A stretch of 64,000 bases of DNA, taken from the NCBI GenBank assembly GCA_964623815.1, contig CAZUVR010000006.1, forward strand, positions 1 to 64,000. The letters are read 5' to 3'. Below the pieces are notes generated by a model, which saw nothing but the letters and a program-made list of their open reading frames with translations, ran no database searches and was not told the DNA's origin. This DNA comes from Chroococcopsis sp964623815. Lineage in GTDB: Bacteria; Cyanobacteriota; Cyanobacteriia; Cyanobacteriales; Microcystaceae. The stretch's first letter is position 1. Every line of letters begins with the position of its first letter. The position numbers were made by a program, and so were the translations under genes. Below are positions 35,743 through 45,230 of the stretch, piece after piece.

Positions 35743-36650
35743 TTGACGAAATTTAAAGCTTTATTTAATAGCCTCTGCCATTGCGATCGAGGACTGGGAA
35801 TAATATCCGCCGGCGGGTTAGGATCGCCCAGATAACGATAGTGTTTCCATATATCCCAATAAGGACAACCGGGTTGAATCCGAATACCCGCCCAATGTAA
35901 ATATTTTAAAGGAAGATTATTTTTGGTTTCTATTAAAATATCTCCTTCTCGCTTAAAATTGGGACTACCCGCCCAACTTCCCGCGCTATTGCCCTCCAGA
36001 CGCACTATATTTAAACGTTTCTTCACGTATTTTAAGATAGTGTAATTAATAATCGGTTGATCCGATGTTTTTTGAGAAAAGTCAAAATATTCTAAGTGTT
36101 TTGCACATTCTTCAAAAGCGTTAAATAGAGTTTTCTCAGTAAATATACCCTTTTTAGAAGCCCAAAATCCACCGTTAAATATATCTTGCAAATCCTCTTT
36201 ATTGAAAACATTTTTTTCTATTACAACAGGACTAAAAACATTTTTAATTCCTCCTTTATGCTGGTAATCACAACACAAAAAATCGTAGTCTTCAAGATAT
36301 TTAAGATTATTAATTATTTTTTCAAAAACGACTATATCCGTATCGATATAGAGAAAGCGATCGAATGGCCCAAACCAACAAGCCTGTTTACGAAACTGAT
36401 TGGGCCGTGCGAATAAATCTTTACCGAAAATATTAAAGATATTTTGCGATACCCGTTCGACAACCTCTAGCTCGGGATAGATGGTAACTCTATACTCTTC
36501 TCGCAATATTCTCGCTATTTCTTCATAATTGTTATCGTAGGGTATCAACAGGACGGGGACATCGGGATCATAGAATCGTAAGCTATTGAGGAAAGCTAAG
36601 GTTTGTTCGATAGCTTTATCATTCGCCGTAATGTATATGCCGCTAATCAT
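35736..36650 (-). CDS. Glycosyltransferase-like protein (GT8-like fold)
   Basis: A 304-residue cytoplasmic protein resembling the Npun_R2821/R2822-type cyanobacterial family that I recall, related to nucleotide-diphospho-sugar transferases. The opening MISGIYITANDKAIEQTLAF fits a Rossmann-like transferase fold. The DxD metal site is in RFLYIDTDIVVFEK, and the later FNGGFWASKKGIF and KYLHWAGIRIQ segments are typical of GT8-like enzymes. Donor and acceptor are unknown. It converges with the RTX gene and could modify surface polymers, but this is only positional inference. Confidence 0.75.
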   Translation of the reverse strand: MISGIYITANDKAIEQTLAFLNSLRFYDPDVPVLLIPYDNNYEEIARILREEYRVTIYPELEVVERVSQNIFNIFGKDLFARPNQFRKQACWFGPFDRFLYIDTDIVVFEKIINNLKYLEDYDFLCCDYQHKGGIKNVFSPVVIEKNVFNKEDLQDIFNGGFWASKKGIFTEKTLFNAFEECAKHLEYFDFSQKTSDQPIINYTILKYVKKRLNIVRLEGNSAGSWAGSPNFKREGDILIETKNNLPLKYLHWAGIRIQPGCPYWDIWKHYRYLGDPNPPADIIPSPRSQWQRLLNKALNFVKK

Positions 36651-36749
36651 AATAAATTATTTAATTATTCTAAAAAATTGATTGCTGGCTATCTTATCAT
36701 AAGGACAGAAATAGATTTTAATAGAGAGTATCACTTAAATAGCCCGATA

Positions 36750-39700
36750 ATGATAGATCTTGGTTATTGGCAAATTTTTAACTTAATTATATGGGCACTC
36801 CTGATCATAGGAGTATCCAGGGCAATAATTTACAGCCGACCTAAAAAATTAACGGGCGCTCTGCGTGCCTTCGGCACCGAGTCTGAAAACCAATACGAGA
36901 GATTTTTTAATAACTCCGTCAAAATGCTTTGTATAGCAACTTTTGACGGCTATCTACGGGAAATTAACCCGGCGTTCGAGAAGGTTCTGGGATATTCCCA
37001 ACAGGAAATCCTCTCCCGCCCGTTTATCGAGCTGGTTCACCCTGAAGATAGAGCAGCTACTCTGAGATGTTTGGAGACGCTAAAACAGGGAGAAACGGTT
37101 TACTGTTTCGAGAATCGCTACTTAACCGCTAGCGGCTCCTATCGTTGGCTGGTATGGACGGCGACACCCTATATCAAAGAAAATTCTATTTACGCCACTG
37201 CTAGGGACGTTACCGAACAGAAGTTTTTGGAAAGGGCTTTACATAATAGTCAATCCCTCACCCACCGCTTATTAAAAATTATCCCCGATGCTATTTTCGT
37301 CTGTTTGAAAGATGGCACGTTCGTGGATTTTCAACCTGGAACTTGCAATATCAAGACATTTCTCTCGTCGGATGAGGTGATAGGGAAAACGATAGAAGAG
37401 ACATTATCACCGCAGGTGGCGGCAAAAACCAGGAAAGCGATCGTACAACTTCTAGAAACCCGGAAAACACAAATTTTTGAACATCAGAACCTGACGGAAG
37501 GAAAGATAGAAGACTACGAAGCCCGTTTACTCCTAGACGATGAAGATAAAATTCTCATCATTGTACGGGATAACACAGAAAGGAAGCAGATAGAAAGATT
37601 GTTAGAAAACAGTCAACAATACTTTAACAGCTTACTATCTTCCCTGACGGATGTGGTCTGGTCTGTGGATATAAAAAAATCGGAATTAATTTACATAAAT
37701 CAAGCGACTAACGAAATATACGGGCGTTTACCCCAAGAATTCACCGAAAATAAATCTCTATGGCTAGATATAGTGCATCCCGATGATCGTTCCCATGTAG
37801 AAGCCTCATCGGCATCTATATTAGAAAATGGACATAAAGAGACCGAATATAGAATCATCCGCCCTGATGGAGAAATAAGATGGATCAACAATCGCTCTCA
37901 AGTGATCTATAACGAAGAAGGTGTACCCATCCGCCTGCAGGGATTAGCCAGGGATATAACCGAGCGCAAAAAGGCGGAGATAGTCGTTAAAAACAGCCAA
38001 GAGCATCTCAGCCATATCATAAACACCATATCCGACGGTTTAATAGTCATAGATCAGAGGGGCAAAATTACCTTCGCCAACCCCGCCGCTGAAATCATCT
38101 TCGCTCGGTCTCAGTTAGAATTGATTGGTCACGATTTGGGAATTCCCTACGTCGATCACCCAATCACCGAAGTAGAAATACATCAGGGCAATCATAAACT
38201 CGTAATAGCCGAGATGCGAGTCAGGGAAATCGTCTGGCAGGGAGAGAGTGCCCATCTTATTTCCCTGTGCGATATAACCGAACGTTATCAGGCAAAAGTG
38301 GCCTTACAGGAAAGCGAACAGAAATACAGACAGATCGTAGAAACCGCAGCGGAAGGCATATGGATCAGCGATCGTGACGATACTATTGTCTTCGCTAACA
38401 AACAACTAGCACAGATGCTCGACTATCAGCCAAGCGAGCTGATCGGCTCCAACCTTCAAGACTTCATAGTAGTTGACGGGGCTAAACTAGACTTAACTCA
38501 CATTAACTTCCATCACGACTATAAATTCAAAAAACAGAACGGAGATACCCTCTGGGGAATAGTATCTATTAGCCCCCTATACGATTCCCAGGGTAACTAT
38601 ACCGGCAGTCTCGGCCTGTTAACCGATATAACCAAACGTAAGCAGATAGAGGCGGAGCTAGAATATTACGCCTCCCACGACTCCCTAACGAAATTACCCA
38701 ATCGAGTCACCTTTTTCCATCGTCTCGGCTACGCGATCGAATCCCACCGCAAAAATCCCTCTCACTTCTTCGCCGTCCTTTTCTTGGACTTAGACGAATT
38801 TAAAATCGTTAACGATAGCTTAGGGCATCTCATGGGCGACGAATTACTCAAATTGCTAGCGGTGCGCTTAGGCGGTTGCATCAGAACTCAGGATACTCTG
38901 GTAAGACTCGGGGGTGATGAATTCACCATCTTACTAGAACAGATACCCCATGCGGACGCGGCAGTAAAAGTAGCCGAAACCATCCATCAACAGCTATTAA
39001 TCCCCTTCAAACTCGACAATCACGAAGTATTCATCAACGCCAGCATCGGCATCGCTCTCAGTAACCCAGCCTACGAACAACCGCAAGAGATCCTCAGGGA
39101 TGCGGACACCGCCATGTATAGAGCCAAGGCACAAGGCAAGGGCTGTTACGTCATCTTCGATCGTACCATGCACCAACAGGCCCTAGAAAGATTGAAACTG
39201 GAGAGCGAACTAAGGCGGGCTTTGGAAAAAAGAGAGTTCATCGTTCACTATCAACCGATCGTTTCTCTGGAAACAAAAAAAATCATCGGTTTCGAGGCTT
39301 TAATCCGCTGGCGACACCCGGAAAAAGGTTTAATCCCGCCCTATCAATTCATCCCCATCGCCGAAGAAACCAGTTTGATCATCCCCCTGGGTTACTGGAT
39401 ATTAAAAACCGCCTGCACTCAGATCAGAAGCTGGCAGAAACGATTTAACTACCCCCTGCAGATCAGCGTTAACCTCTCCAGTAAACAGCTACGTGATCCC
39501 CTACTCATACAAACCATCACCACCATCCTGCAACAAACAGAACTCGATCCACAAACCCTGAAACTGGAGGTGACAGAGAGTTTATTAATAGAAAATATAG
39601 AAAAGGCCACGGAAATCCTATTGCAACTGCGAGAGAGTAAAATAGGAATATGCCTCGATGATTTTGGTACGGGTTATTCTTCCCTGAGTTATCTCCGTCG

Positions 39701-39962
39701 TCTACCCTTCGACGTGTTGAAAATCGATCGCTCTTTCCTGGTAGACCTACACCCCCACGACCAAAACTCGAAAATTATTCACGCTATCCTCTCTTTAGCC
39801 CATACTTTAGGAATACAAGTAGTGGCCGAAGGAATTGAAACTTACAGTCAATTTCACGAGTTAAACCGGCTCAATTGCGCCCTAGGCCAAGGCTACTACT
39901 TCTCACGCCCACTAGATCAATCGGCAATGGAAAACTTATTGCTCAATCCCCCCCAATGGTAA
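36750..39962 (+). CDS. Multi-PAS diguanylate cyclase/phosphodiesterase (PAS-GGDEF-EAL)
   Basis: Start set at ATG 36750, giving 1070 residues; the longer frame would overlap the divergent gene by 48 nt and add residues without family character. A membrane helix (about 7-26, IFNLIIWALLIIGVSRAII) is followed by about five PAS/PAC domains (50-645). The GGDEF domain follows (about 645-810; intact RLGGDEFTILLEQ near residue 720), then EAL (about 820-1065; intact GFEALIRWRHP near 848, DDFGTGYSSL, VAEGIET). Both catalytic motifs are intact. One PAS (SSLTDVVWSVDIKKSELIYI) is of the PAS_3 type. It overlaps the methyltransferase start by seven bases, so the two may be co-translated. Confidence 0.92.
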   Translation: MIDLGYWQIFNLIIWALLIIGVSRAIIYSRPKKLTGALRAFGTESENQYERFFNNSVKMLCIATFDGYLREINPAFEKVLGYSQQEILSRPFIELVHPEDRAATLRCLETLKQGETVYCFENRYLTASGSYRWLVWTATPYIKENSIYATARDVTEQKFLERALHNSQSLTHRLLKIIPDAIFVCLKDGTFVDFQPGTCNIKTFLSSDEVIGKTIEETLSPQVAAKTRKAIVQLLETRKTQIFEHQNLTEGKIEDYEARLLLDDEDKILIIVRDNTERKQIERLLENSQQYFNSLLSSLTDVVWSVDIKKSELIYINQATNEIYGRLPQEFTENKSLWLDIVHPDDRSHVEASSASILENGHKETEYRIIRPDGEIRWINNRSQVIYNEEGVPIRLQGLARDITERKKAEIVVKNSQEHLSHIINTISDGLIVIDQRGKITFANPAAEIIFARSQLELIGHDLGIPYVDHPITEVEIHQGNHKLVIAEMRVREIVWQGESAHLISLCDITERYQAKVALQESEQKYRQIVETAAEGIWISDRDDTIVFANKQLAQMLDYQPSELIGSNLQDFIVVDGAKLDLTHINFHHDYKFKKQNGDTLWGIVSISPLYDSQGNYTGSLGLLTDITKRKQIEAELEYYASHDSLTKLPNRVTFFHRLGYAIESHRKNPSHFFAVLFLDLDEFKIVNDSLGHLMGDELLKLLAVRLGGCIRTQDTLVRLGGDEFTILLEQIPHADAAVKVAETIHQQLLIPFKLDNHEVFINASIGIALSNPAYEQPQEILRDADTAMYRAKAQGKGCYVIFDRTMHQQALERLKLESELRRALEKREFIVHYQPIVSLETKKIIGFEALIRWRHPEKGLIPPYQFIPIAEETSLIIPLGYWILKTACTQIRSWQKRFNYPLQISVNLSSKQLRDPLLIQTITTILQQTELDPQTLKLEVTESLLIENIEKATEILLQLRESKIGICLDDFGTGYSSLSYLRRLPFDVLKIDRSFLVDLHPHDQNSKIIHAILSLAHTLGIQVVAEGIETYSQFHELNRLNCALGQGYYFSRPLDQSAMENLLLNPPQW

Positions 39963-41314
39963 TCAAACAAGGCGACATCATCGAACTGACAATAACCGAT
40001 CTCAATCACATGGGTGATGGAGTCGGGCGTTATCAAGGACAAGTTATCTTCGTACCCGATACGGTAACAGATGACCGGGTTGAGGTGCGTATCTCACAAG
40101 TCAAACGCCATTACTGTCTCGCTAAAACCGTCAGAATTCTTCACCCTAGCCCCCATCGTATACGCCCCCGGTGTATCGTGGCCGATAAGTGCGGCGGCTG
40201 TCAGTGGCAACATATCGACGAAGCCTATCAAATCGAAGTTAAGCAGCGTCAGTTAAAAGAATCCCTGGAAAAAATAGGCGGCTTCAGCGCTCCCGAAGTG
40301 GGCGAGGTACTAACCGGTGTCTCTGGTTTGGGGTATCGCAATAAGGTAACGTACCCTTTAGCTATCTCGGCAACCGGAAAACTACAGGCTGGATATTACC
40401 GCCGGGGTAGTCATCAAATCGTCAATCTCAATCAGTGTCCGGTGCAAGATGTACGGCTTAATCCCCTGCTGGCTGCGATTAAAGTCGATATTCAAGAGCG
40501 CGGTTGGCCTATCTATAACGGGCAGGACAATCGGGGACAATTGCGGCATTTAGGGCTGAGAATCGGTAGGCGCACGGGGGAAATTCTCCTGACTCTAGTT
40601 ACAACCGATGCCAACCTGCCGGAAATCGAGACACAGGCTCAAGAATGGCTACAACGCTATCCTGATTTAGTGGGTGTGGTGTTAAATATCAATGCCGATC
40701 CCGGTAATGTGATTTTCGGGAAGCAGAATCGGTTAGTCGCCGGAGCTGATTATTTAACCGAAGTCTTCGGGGGTTTAACCTACCGTCTCGCCGCCGATAC
40801 TTTTTTTCAAGTTAATACGGAAACCGCCGAAGCTCTTTTAGATACGATCGAAAACCGTCTCGCTTTTCAAGGAGATGAAACTCTCCTCGATGCCTATTGC
40901 GGGATCGGTACTTTCACCTTACCTCTGGCTCGTAAAGTAGCGCGGGCTATCGGGATCGAAATTCATCCCCGTTCGATCGAACAGGCCCAGATTAACGCCG
41001 CCCTTAATGAAATAGATAATACTACTTTTTATCAGGGGACGGTGGAGGATATATTACCCAGCTTAGACATCGCCCCTAATGTAGTCATTCTCGACCCTCC
41101 CCGCCAGGGATGCGATCGCTCTGTCCTCGCCTCCATCCTACAACTTCGCCCAGATGCGATCGTTTATATTAGTTGCCAGGGCGCAACTCTCGCCAGAGAT
41201 TTGAAAATCCTCTGTGAATCGGAGCAATATCGGCTGAAATTCGTCCAACCCGCCGACTTTTTCCCTCAAACCTCTCACATAGAGTGTGCGGCTTTTCTTG
41301 AGCGAGATGGTTAG
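39956..41314 (+). CDS. rlmD: RlmD/TrmA-family 23S rRNA (uracil-5)-methyltransferase
   Basis: Uses SAM to form m5U in rRNA (RlmD-like) or tRNA. Start chosen at ATG 39956 inside the PAS protein's stop region; 27 upstream codons are open but would lie inside that gene. The 452-residue protein has an N-terminal TRAM domain (DIIELTITDLNHMGDGVGRY), Fe-S cysteines (RPRCIVADKCGGCQWQHI and NQCPVQD), the SAM region LLDAYCGIGTFTLPLA, the DPPRQGCDRS motif and the catalytic-cysteine loop YISCQGATLARDL. The Fe-S site supports the RlmD/RlmCD type; exact target base is uncertain. Confidence 0.9.
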   Translation: MVIKQGDIIELTITDLNHMGDGVGRYQGQVIFVPDTVTDDRVEVRISQVKRHYCLAKTVRILHPSPHRIRPRCIVADKCGGCQWQHIDEAYQIEVKQRQLKESLEKIGGFSAPEVGEVLTGVSGLGYRNKVTYPLAISATGKLQAGYYRRGSHQIVNLNQCPVQDVRLNPLLAAIKVDIQERGWPIYNGQDNRGQLRHLGLRIGRRTGEILLTLVTTDANLPEIETQAQEWLQRYPDLVGVVLNINADPGNVIFGKQNRLVAGADYLTEVFGGLTYRLAADTFFQVNTETAEALLDTIENRLAFQGDETLLDAYCGIGTFTLPLARKVARAIGIEIHPRSIEQAQINAALNEIDNTTFYQGTVEDILPSLDIAPNVVILDPPRQGCDRSVLASILQLRPDAIVYISCQGATLARDLKILCESEQYRLKFVQPADFFPQTSHIECAAFLERDG

Positions 41315-41684
41315 ATATGTTATTATTTAGGTAGAACAACCCCAGTTAATTTTATTAATAACTAAACCTAAAAATGGTAGGCATTCTACCATATCACAAA
41401 CTGTCCCGTTTATGTCAACTAATATTGAAAAGAGATATAAATGCTGATACCAGCTATTAAATTAGTGAAGAAAAGACGCAGAAAACCAGAAAAAATACAA
41501 TCTAAGGATCGGAAGAGGCAAATATGACCGAGAGAGTAGATTGAAAGATATTAAAGAATAAATAAGACGATGCTCGGAAGCAAAAAATCAGAAAAACTCG
41601 TCAGCTCGAGGAACTAATAAAAGTCACGGTCAAAACTAACCGGAGATCAATTCTAAACCCATTCATTAGTCAGAGGTAAAGTGT
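41315..41684. other. 370-nt gap with a short hairpin
   Basis: ATGGTAG (41374-41380) pairs with CTACCAT (41386-41392) around a five-base loop, without a T-tract; it may be an operator or leader structure. A 28-codon basic frame at 41441-41527 (MLIPAIKLVKKRRRKPEK) is followed by other short frames, which may be decayed coding sequence, but nothing is recognisable. No gene is supported. Confidence 0.4.
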
Positions 41685-42134
41685 GTGATAGCGATTTCAC
41701 TGCCTGCAACGAAACGGAACTGGAATACAATGAGTTTTGCTTCTACTCTATATTTATGTCCAATTCTAGACTTGTTGACAGCTAATATTCCCAACGACTT
41801 AGAACCGGAAATTAGATTAGGCTTACAAGAAGCTTTAGTAAACGCCGCCAAACACGGCAATAAATTAGATCCGAGTAAATCGGTGGTGGTACAGTTCTCC
41901 GTCAGTAAAGACGAGTATTGCTGGGTGATTACCGATGAGGGAAAAGGGTTCGAGCATCCCTGTGATTATCAACACCCCTGTTGCCCAGATCTGCCGCCCG
42001 AAGAATCGGAAAACGGTAGGGGGCTGTGTATGCTACATCAAATCTTCGATGGGGTACATTGGAATGCGGAGGGAACCCAACTCAGGCTATCGAAACAGAT
42101 AAAACGCCATCGTTGGCAATTCCCTAGTAGTTAA
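41685..42134 (+). CDS. RsbW-type anti-sigma factor / serine kinase (HATPase)
   Basis: A 149-residue protein with a single GHKL ATPase domain. The N box is GLQEALVNAAKHGNKLDP, the G1 box TDEGKGFE and the G2 region ENGRGLCMLHQIFD. Proteins of this type bind sigma factors or phosphorylate STAS anti-anti-sigma proteins. A GTG at 41685 after AGAGG is the likely start; an ATG 15 codons later (MSFASTLYLCP) is an alternative. No STAS partner is adjacent. Confidence 0.83.
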   Translation: MIAISLPATKRNWNTMSFASTLYLCPILDLLTANIPNDLEPEIRLGLQEALVNAAKHGNKLDPSKSVVVQFSVSKDEYCWVITDEGKGFEHPCDYQHPCCPDLPPEESENGRGLCMLHQIFDGVHWNAEGTQLRLSKQIKRHRWQFPSS

Positions 42135-42135
42135 A

Positions 42136-42408
42136 CTAATCGTGCTTGTGACCGTGACCGGGACAGGGAGGGGCGGAAATAGATCGATCGAGCCAACCCG
42201 CCGCCTGATTAATATGTTCCAGAGCCGAAGCAGGCTGCTCGTTGATCAGGAAAACCAGAGCGGAACCGAGATGCTGGGCGGCTTGAGCCTGACGGTTAGC
42301 TTTCAACCGGTGCCAATCGGCGGGAGTGATGGCTAAACGCTCCGCCAGAGCTTGAGCTAATTCGAGGGTGGAGAGGGATTGAACCTTGTCCTTAGAGGGA
42401 GAGATCAT
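42136..42408 (-). CDS. Small conserved cyanobacterial protein (DUF6439-like)
   Basis: A 90-residue soluble protein, mostly helical (STLELAQALAERLAITPADW, HLGSALVFLINEQPASALEH), ending in a Cys/His-rich tail (PPCPGHGHKHD) that could bind metal. I believe it belongs to the cyanobacterial DUF6439 family, but cannot confirm. It converges with the anti-sigma gene one nt from its stop. Function unknown. Confidence 0.7.
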   Translation of the reverse strand: MISPSKDKVQSLSTLELAQALAERLAITPADWHRLKANRQAQAAQHLGSALVFLINEQPASALEHINQAAGWLDRSISAPPCPGHGHKHD

Positions 42409-42479
42409 AGAAAAAAAATCTAGGGGGGTATAAGATAAAATATAGCTCTACTCTTGCCCGGGCCGCGTTAGTCGATCGA

Positions 42480-42881
42480 ATGTCTTCACAAGAAAATCCA
42501 CCAGTCAATAATGAAGAGCTTCTCTTTGAAGAGGATCTTATCAAAGCAGAAGAGACTCTGAGCCGAATCAGACAACGCTACGCAGAAATAAAAGAGGCTC
42601 AACAAATCAAACCCGAGTTACAAGAAGAATTAACCAAATTAGAAGCTCAATGGGCGGAAAACCCGGTCAAAGAACTAGAAACTCAAGTAAGAGAGATAAA
42701 AGAACAACTGCGGGAATTAGAAGTAATCCTAGAAAGTAACCTACTGGGGAACCAAGAATTAAAGAAAATATTCTGGGACGGTATAAAAAGAGGTTTACTG
42801 GGAGAGGTATTCTGGCAGATAATCCGTTTCGGCGGGTTGGGCGTGCTACTGGGCTGGGTGTTAAAGTCCTGCGCGGGTTGA
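42480..42881 (+). CDS. Coiled-coil protein with C-terminal membrane anchor
   Basis: Not recognised beyond architecture. The 133-residue product is highly charged and helical over residues about 15-95 (EETLSRIRQRYAEIKEAQQI, VKELETQVREIKEQLRELEV), then has a C-terminal hydrophobic segment (about 107-130, GEVFWQIIRFGGLGVLLGWVL). This is a tail-anchored layout. No strong ribosome-binding site precedes ATG 42480. It stands 59 nt before clpR in the same direction and could be co-transcribed. Confidence 0.72.
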   Translation: MSSQENPPVNNEELLFEEDLIKAEETLSRIRQRYAEIKEAQQIKPELQEELTKLEAQWAENPVKELETQVREIKEQLRELEVILESNLLGNQELKKIFWDGIKRGLLGEVFWQIIRFGGLGVLLGWVLKSCAG

Positions 42882-42940
42882 ATCAATAATTGCGTTAGAA
42901 TCAGAATCAGGACGCTCTTAAGGAAAAGCCACAGGAAAAG

Positions 42941-43627
42941 ATGAATTCACCAATTAAAGCCGTACAGAGTGCATTTTACGGGGATGCCTTCTATCGAACA
43001 CCACCGCCAGATCTAGAGTCTCTCTTACTTAAAGAAAGAATAGTCTATCTCGGCCTGCCCCTATTTTCCTCGGACGACGTGAAAAGAAATGTGGGTTTGG
43101 ACGTAACCGAGTTGATCATCGCCCAGTTACTGTACTTGCAATTCGACGATCCGGAAAAACCGATTTACTTCTACATTAACTCTACTGGGACTTCCTGGTA
43201 TACGGGCGACGCGATCGGTTTTGAAACTGAAGCCTTTGCCATCTGCGACACGATTAATTATATCAAACCTCCTGTCCATACCATCTGTATCGGTCAGGCC
43301 ATGGGCACCGCCGCCATGATCCTCTCCGCCGGGACTAAAGGCTATCGCGCCGCCCTACCCCACGCGACGATCGTTCTCAATCAGAACCGTACCGGGGCGC
43401 AGGGACAAGCTACCGATATTCAAATCCGCGCTAAAGAAGTCCTCGCCAATAAGCGCACTTTATTGGAAATCCTCAGCAAGAATACGGGACAAACACCAGA
43501 AAAATTAGCTAAAGATATGGATAGAACCTTCTATCTCACACCAGAACAAGCTAAAGAGTACGGATTGATCGATCGAGTTCTCGAAAGCAGGAAAGAACTC
43601 CCCAAACCCCTCGCCCAAATTAGTTAA
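42941..43627 (+). CDS. clpR: ClpR, inactive ClpP-like subunit
   Basis: A 228-residue ClpP paralogue. Aligned to the downstream ClpP, the catalytic serine of GLAASMGAF is replaced by glycine (GQAMGTAAM), and the catalytic histidine of RIMIHQP is replaced by asparagine (TIVLNQN). This is the known cyanobacterial ClpR, which joins ClpP3 in a mixed core working with ClpC. An AGGAAAAG site precedes ATG. It lies 22 nt before clpP, the conserved clpR-clpP3 operon. Confidence 0.95.
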   Translation: MNSPIKAVQSAFYGDAFYRTPPPDLESLLLKERIVYLGLPLFSSDDVKRNVGLDVTELIIAQLLYLQFDDPEKPIYFYINSTGTSWYTGDAIGFETEAFAICDTINYIKPPVHTICIGQAMGTAAMILSAGTKGYRAALPHATIVLNQNRTGAQGQATDIQIRAKEVLANKRTLLEILSKNTGQTPEKLAKDMDRTFYLTPEQAKEYGLIDRVLESRKELPKPLAQIS

Positions 43628-43649
43628 CCCTTACCCCCTGATAAAGACT

Positions 43650-44249
43650 ATGCCTATCGGTGTACCCAAAGTTCCCTATCGTCTTCCTGGAAGTCAGTAC
43701 GAGCAGTGGATCAGTATCTACAGCCGTCTGTCGGTTGAGCGTATCCTATTTTTAGGTCAAGAAGTCACCGACGGCTTAGCTAACGCCATCGTGGCCCAAA
43801 TGCTCTATCTCGATTCCGACGATCCTACTAAGCCTATCTATCTCTATATCAACTCTCCCGGCGGTTCCGTGACGGCGGGGATGGCGATTTTCGACACGAT
43901 GCAGTACATCAAATCGGAAGTCGTCACCATCTGCGTCGGTTTAGCCGCTTCTATGGGGGCTTTTCTCCTCGCCGCCGGTAGCCCAGGTAAGCGTCTAGCT
44001 CTACCTCACGCCCGGATCATGATTCACCAGCCCCTCGGAGGTACTGGCCGCCGTCAGGCTACGGATATTGAGATCGAAGCCAAAGAAATCCTCCGTATCC
44101 GTCAACAGTTAAATCAGCTCCTTGCCCAACGCACAGGCCAGAGTCTGGAGAAGATTGAGAAGGATACCGATCGGGATTATTTCCTCTCGGCTGAAGAAGC
44201 AGTAGCTTACGGATTGATCGATAAAGTAATCGAAGATCGTCCTAACTAA
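43650..44249 (+). CDS. clpP: ATP-dependent Clp protease proteolytic subunit (ClpP3-type)
   Basis: A 199-residue ClpP with the complete active site: serine in VGLAASMGAFLLAAG, histidine in LPHARIMIHQPLGG, and the expected aspartate in the EKDTDRDYFLSAEEAVAYG region. It follows clpR directly, so by position it is the ClpP3 orthologue, whose mixed core with ClpR is essential in Synechococcus. Cytoplasmic. Confidence 0.95.
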   Translation: MPIGVPKVPYRLPGSQYEQWISIYSRLSVERILFLGQEVTDGLANAIVAQMLYLDSDDPTKPIYLYINSPGGSVTAGMAIFDTMQYIKSEVVTICVGLAASMGAFLLAAGSPGKRLALPHARIMIHQPLGGTGRRQATDIEIEAKEILRIRQQLNQLLAQRTGQSLEKIEKDTDRDYFLSAEEAVAYGLIDKVIEDRPN

Positions 44250-44255
44250 ATTTTT

Positions 44256-44277
44256 GGGGTGCGCTGTCGCCCACCCC
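44256..44277 (+). terminator. GC-rich hairpin after clpP
   Basis: GGGGTG (44256-44261) pairs with CACCCC (44272-44277). It sits just after the clpP stop and before the convergent pentapeptide gene. There is no clear T-tract on either strand, so it may stabilise the 3' end rather than terminate. Confidence 0.45.
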
Positions 44278-44330
44278 TCCAACTTATTAACTTTCATAAG
44301 CCGATGGCTATTTTTGGAGGGAGCTTAGAA

Positions 44331-45230
44331 CTATGAAAATATCGAGGACAATTTTAGCTCCTCGCTAACGTTATCTAAAGAATCCTTGGTGACGATTATC
44401 GGTAACTCTTTTTCATCTTCCACTACGGAAAAAACCATGAGTTTCGGGTCGATCAAGCTAGGGAAATCCTGTACTATATTACGGCAAGACCTAACAAAAT
44501 TCTGCGCCCAAATCTTAGATTGTTGTTTTTGCAGGTCGCTCAATATATGTTTTGGTTTCTCGGCGCTGAATAGAGCTTTCTTATCGATCGTTACACCTAC
44601 TAATATTTCTCCAGTCGGTTTCGTCGTTTCCCAATTTTTGACCGTCATCGTATTGCCGAGATAACGAACGCTAATTTCACTGAGGTGATTAAAAGTATTC
44701 AGTAATTCTTCTAGGGTGATTTTCTTAACCTCTTCCCCCTTGCCGTATTCTTTTTTCAGTAAAGATTTCTGCGGGTTGAAATTGGGATCGAAATGAGTAC
44801 TTGAAGTATAATGAGCGCCTGTTAAATTAGCTCCTGTTAATTGCGCTCCATTCAAATAAGTTCCAGTTAAATCGGCTTCGGATAAATTGGCTTTGGTCAG
44901 ATAGGCTCCCGTAAAGTAAGCCGATTGTAAATTGGCCGATTGTAAGTTAGCTTTGATCAGGTACGCTTTGATTAAAGATGCTCCTTGTAGATTGGCACCG
45001 CTTAAATTAGCCCCACTCAGATCTGCTTCGTTTAAGTATACTTCCCGTAAATCCGCACCGCTCAAATCTACCTCTCTCAAGTTCGCATAGCTTAAATCCG
45101 CCCCTCTCAAGTTCACACCACTGAGATTTAGTCCCCTTAAATCCCCCCTTCTATATTGCAGATTGGTGAAGTTTCTTTCTCCCCCTTCGTATCTTTGGCG
45201 TAGCTCGATCGCAATACTGTTCTGAAACAT
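44331..45230 (-). CDS. Pentapeptide-repeat protein with unique C-terminal domain
   Basis: The 299-residue protein has A(D/N)LxX pentapeptide repeats over residues about 20-140 (SGVNLRGADLSYANLREVDL and onward), expected to form a right-handed quadrilateral beta-helix. The C-terminal region (about 155-299) is not recognised; it looks alpha/beta and soluble (GEILVGVTIDKKALF, MVFSVVEDEKELPIIVTKD). Cyanobacteria carry many such proteins, mostly without known function. No signal peptide. It converges with clpP. Confidence 0.85.
   Translation of the reverse strand: MFQNSIAIELRQRYEGGERNFTNLQYRRGDLRGLNLSGVNLRGADLSYANLREVDLSGADLREVYLNEADLSGANLSGANLQGASLIKAYLIKANLQSANLQSAYFTGAYLTKANLSEADLTGTYLNGAQLTGANLTGAHYTSSTHFDPNFNPQKSLLKKEYGKGEEVKKITLEELLNTFNHLSEISVRYLGNTMTVKNWETTKPTGEILVGVTIDKKALFSAEKPKHILSDLQKQQSKIWAQNFVRSCRNIVQDFPSLIDPKLMVFSVVEDEKELPIIVTKDSLDNVSEELKLSSIFS

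Noticed and set aside
36603..36749. N-terminal extension of the PAS-GGDEF-EAL protein
   Set aside because: It overlaps the divergent gene and lacks family sequence; ATG 36750 begins the membrane helix region.
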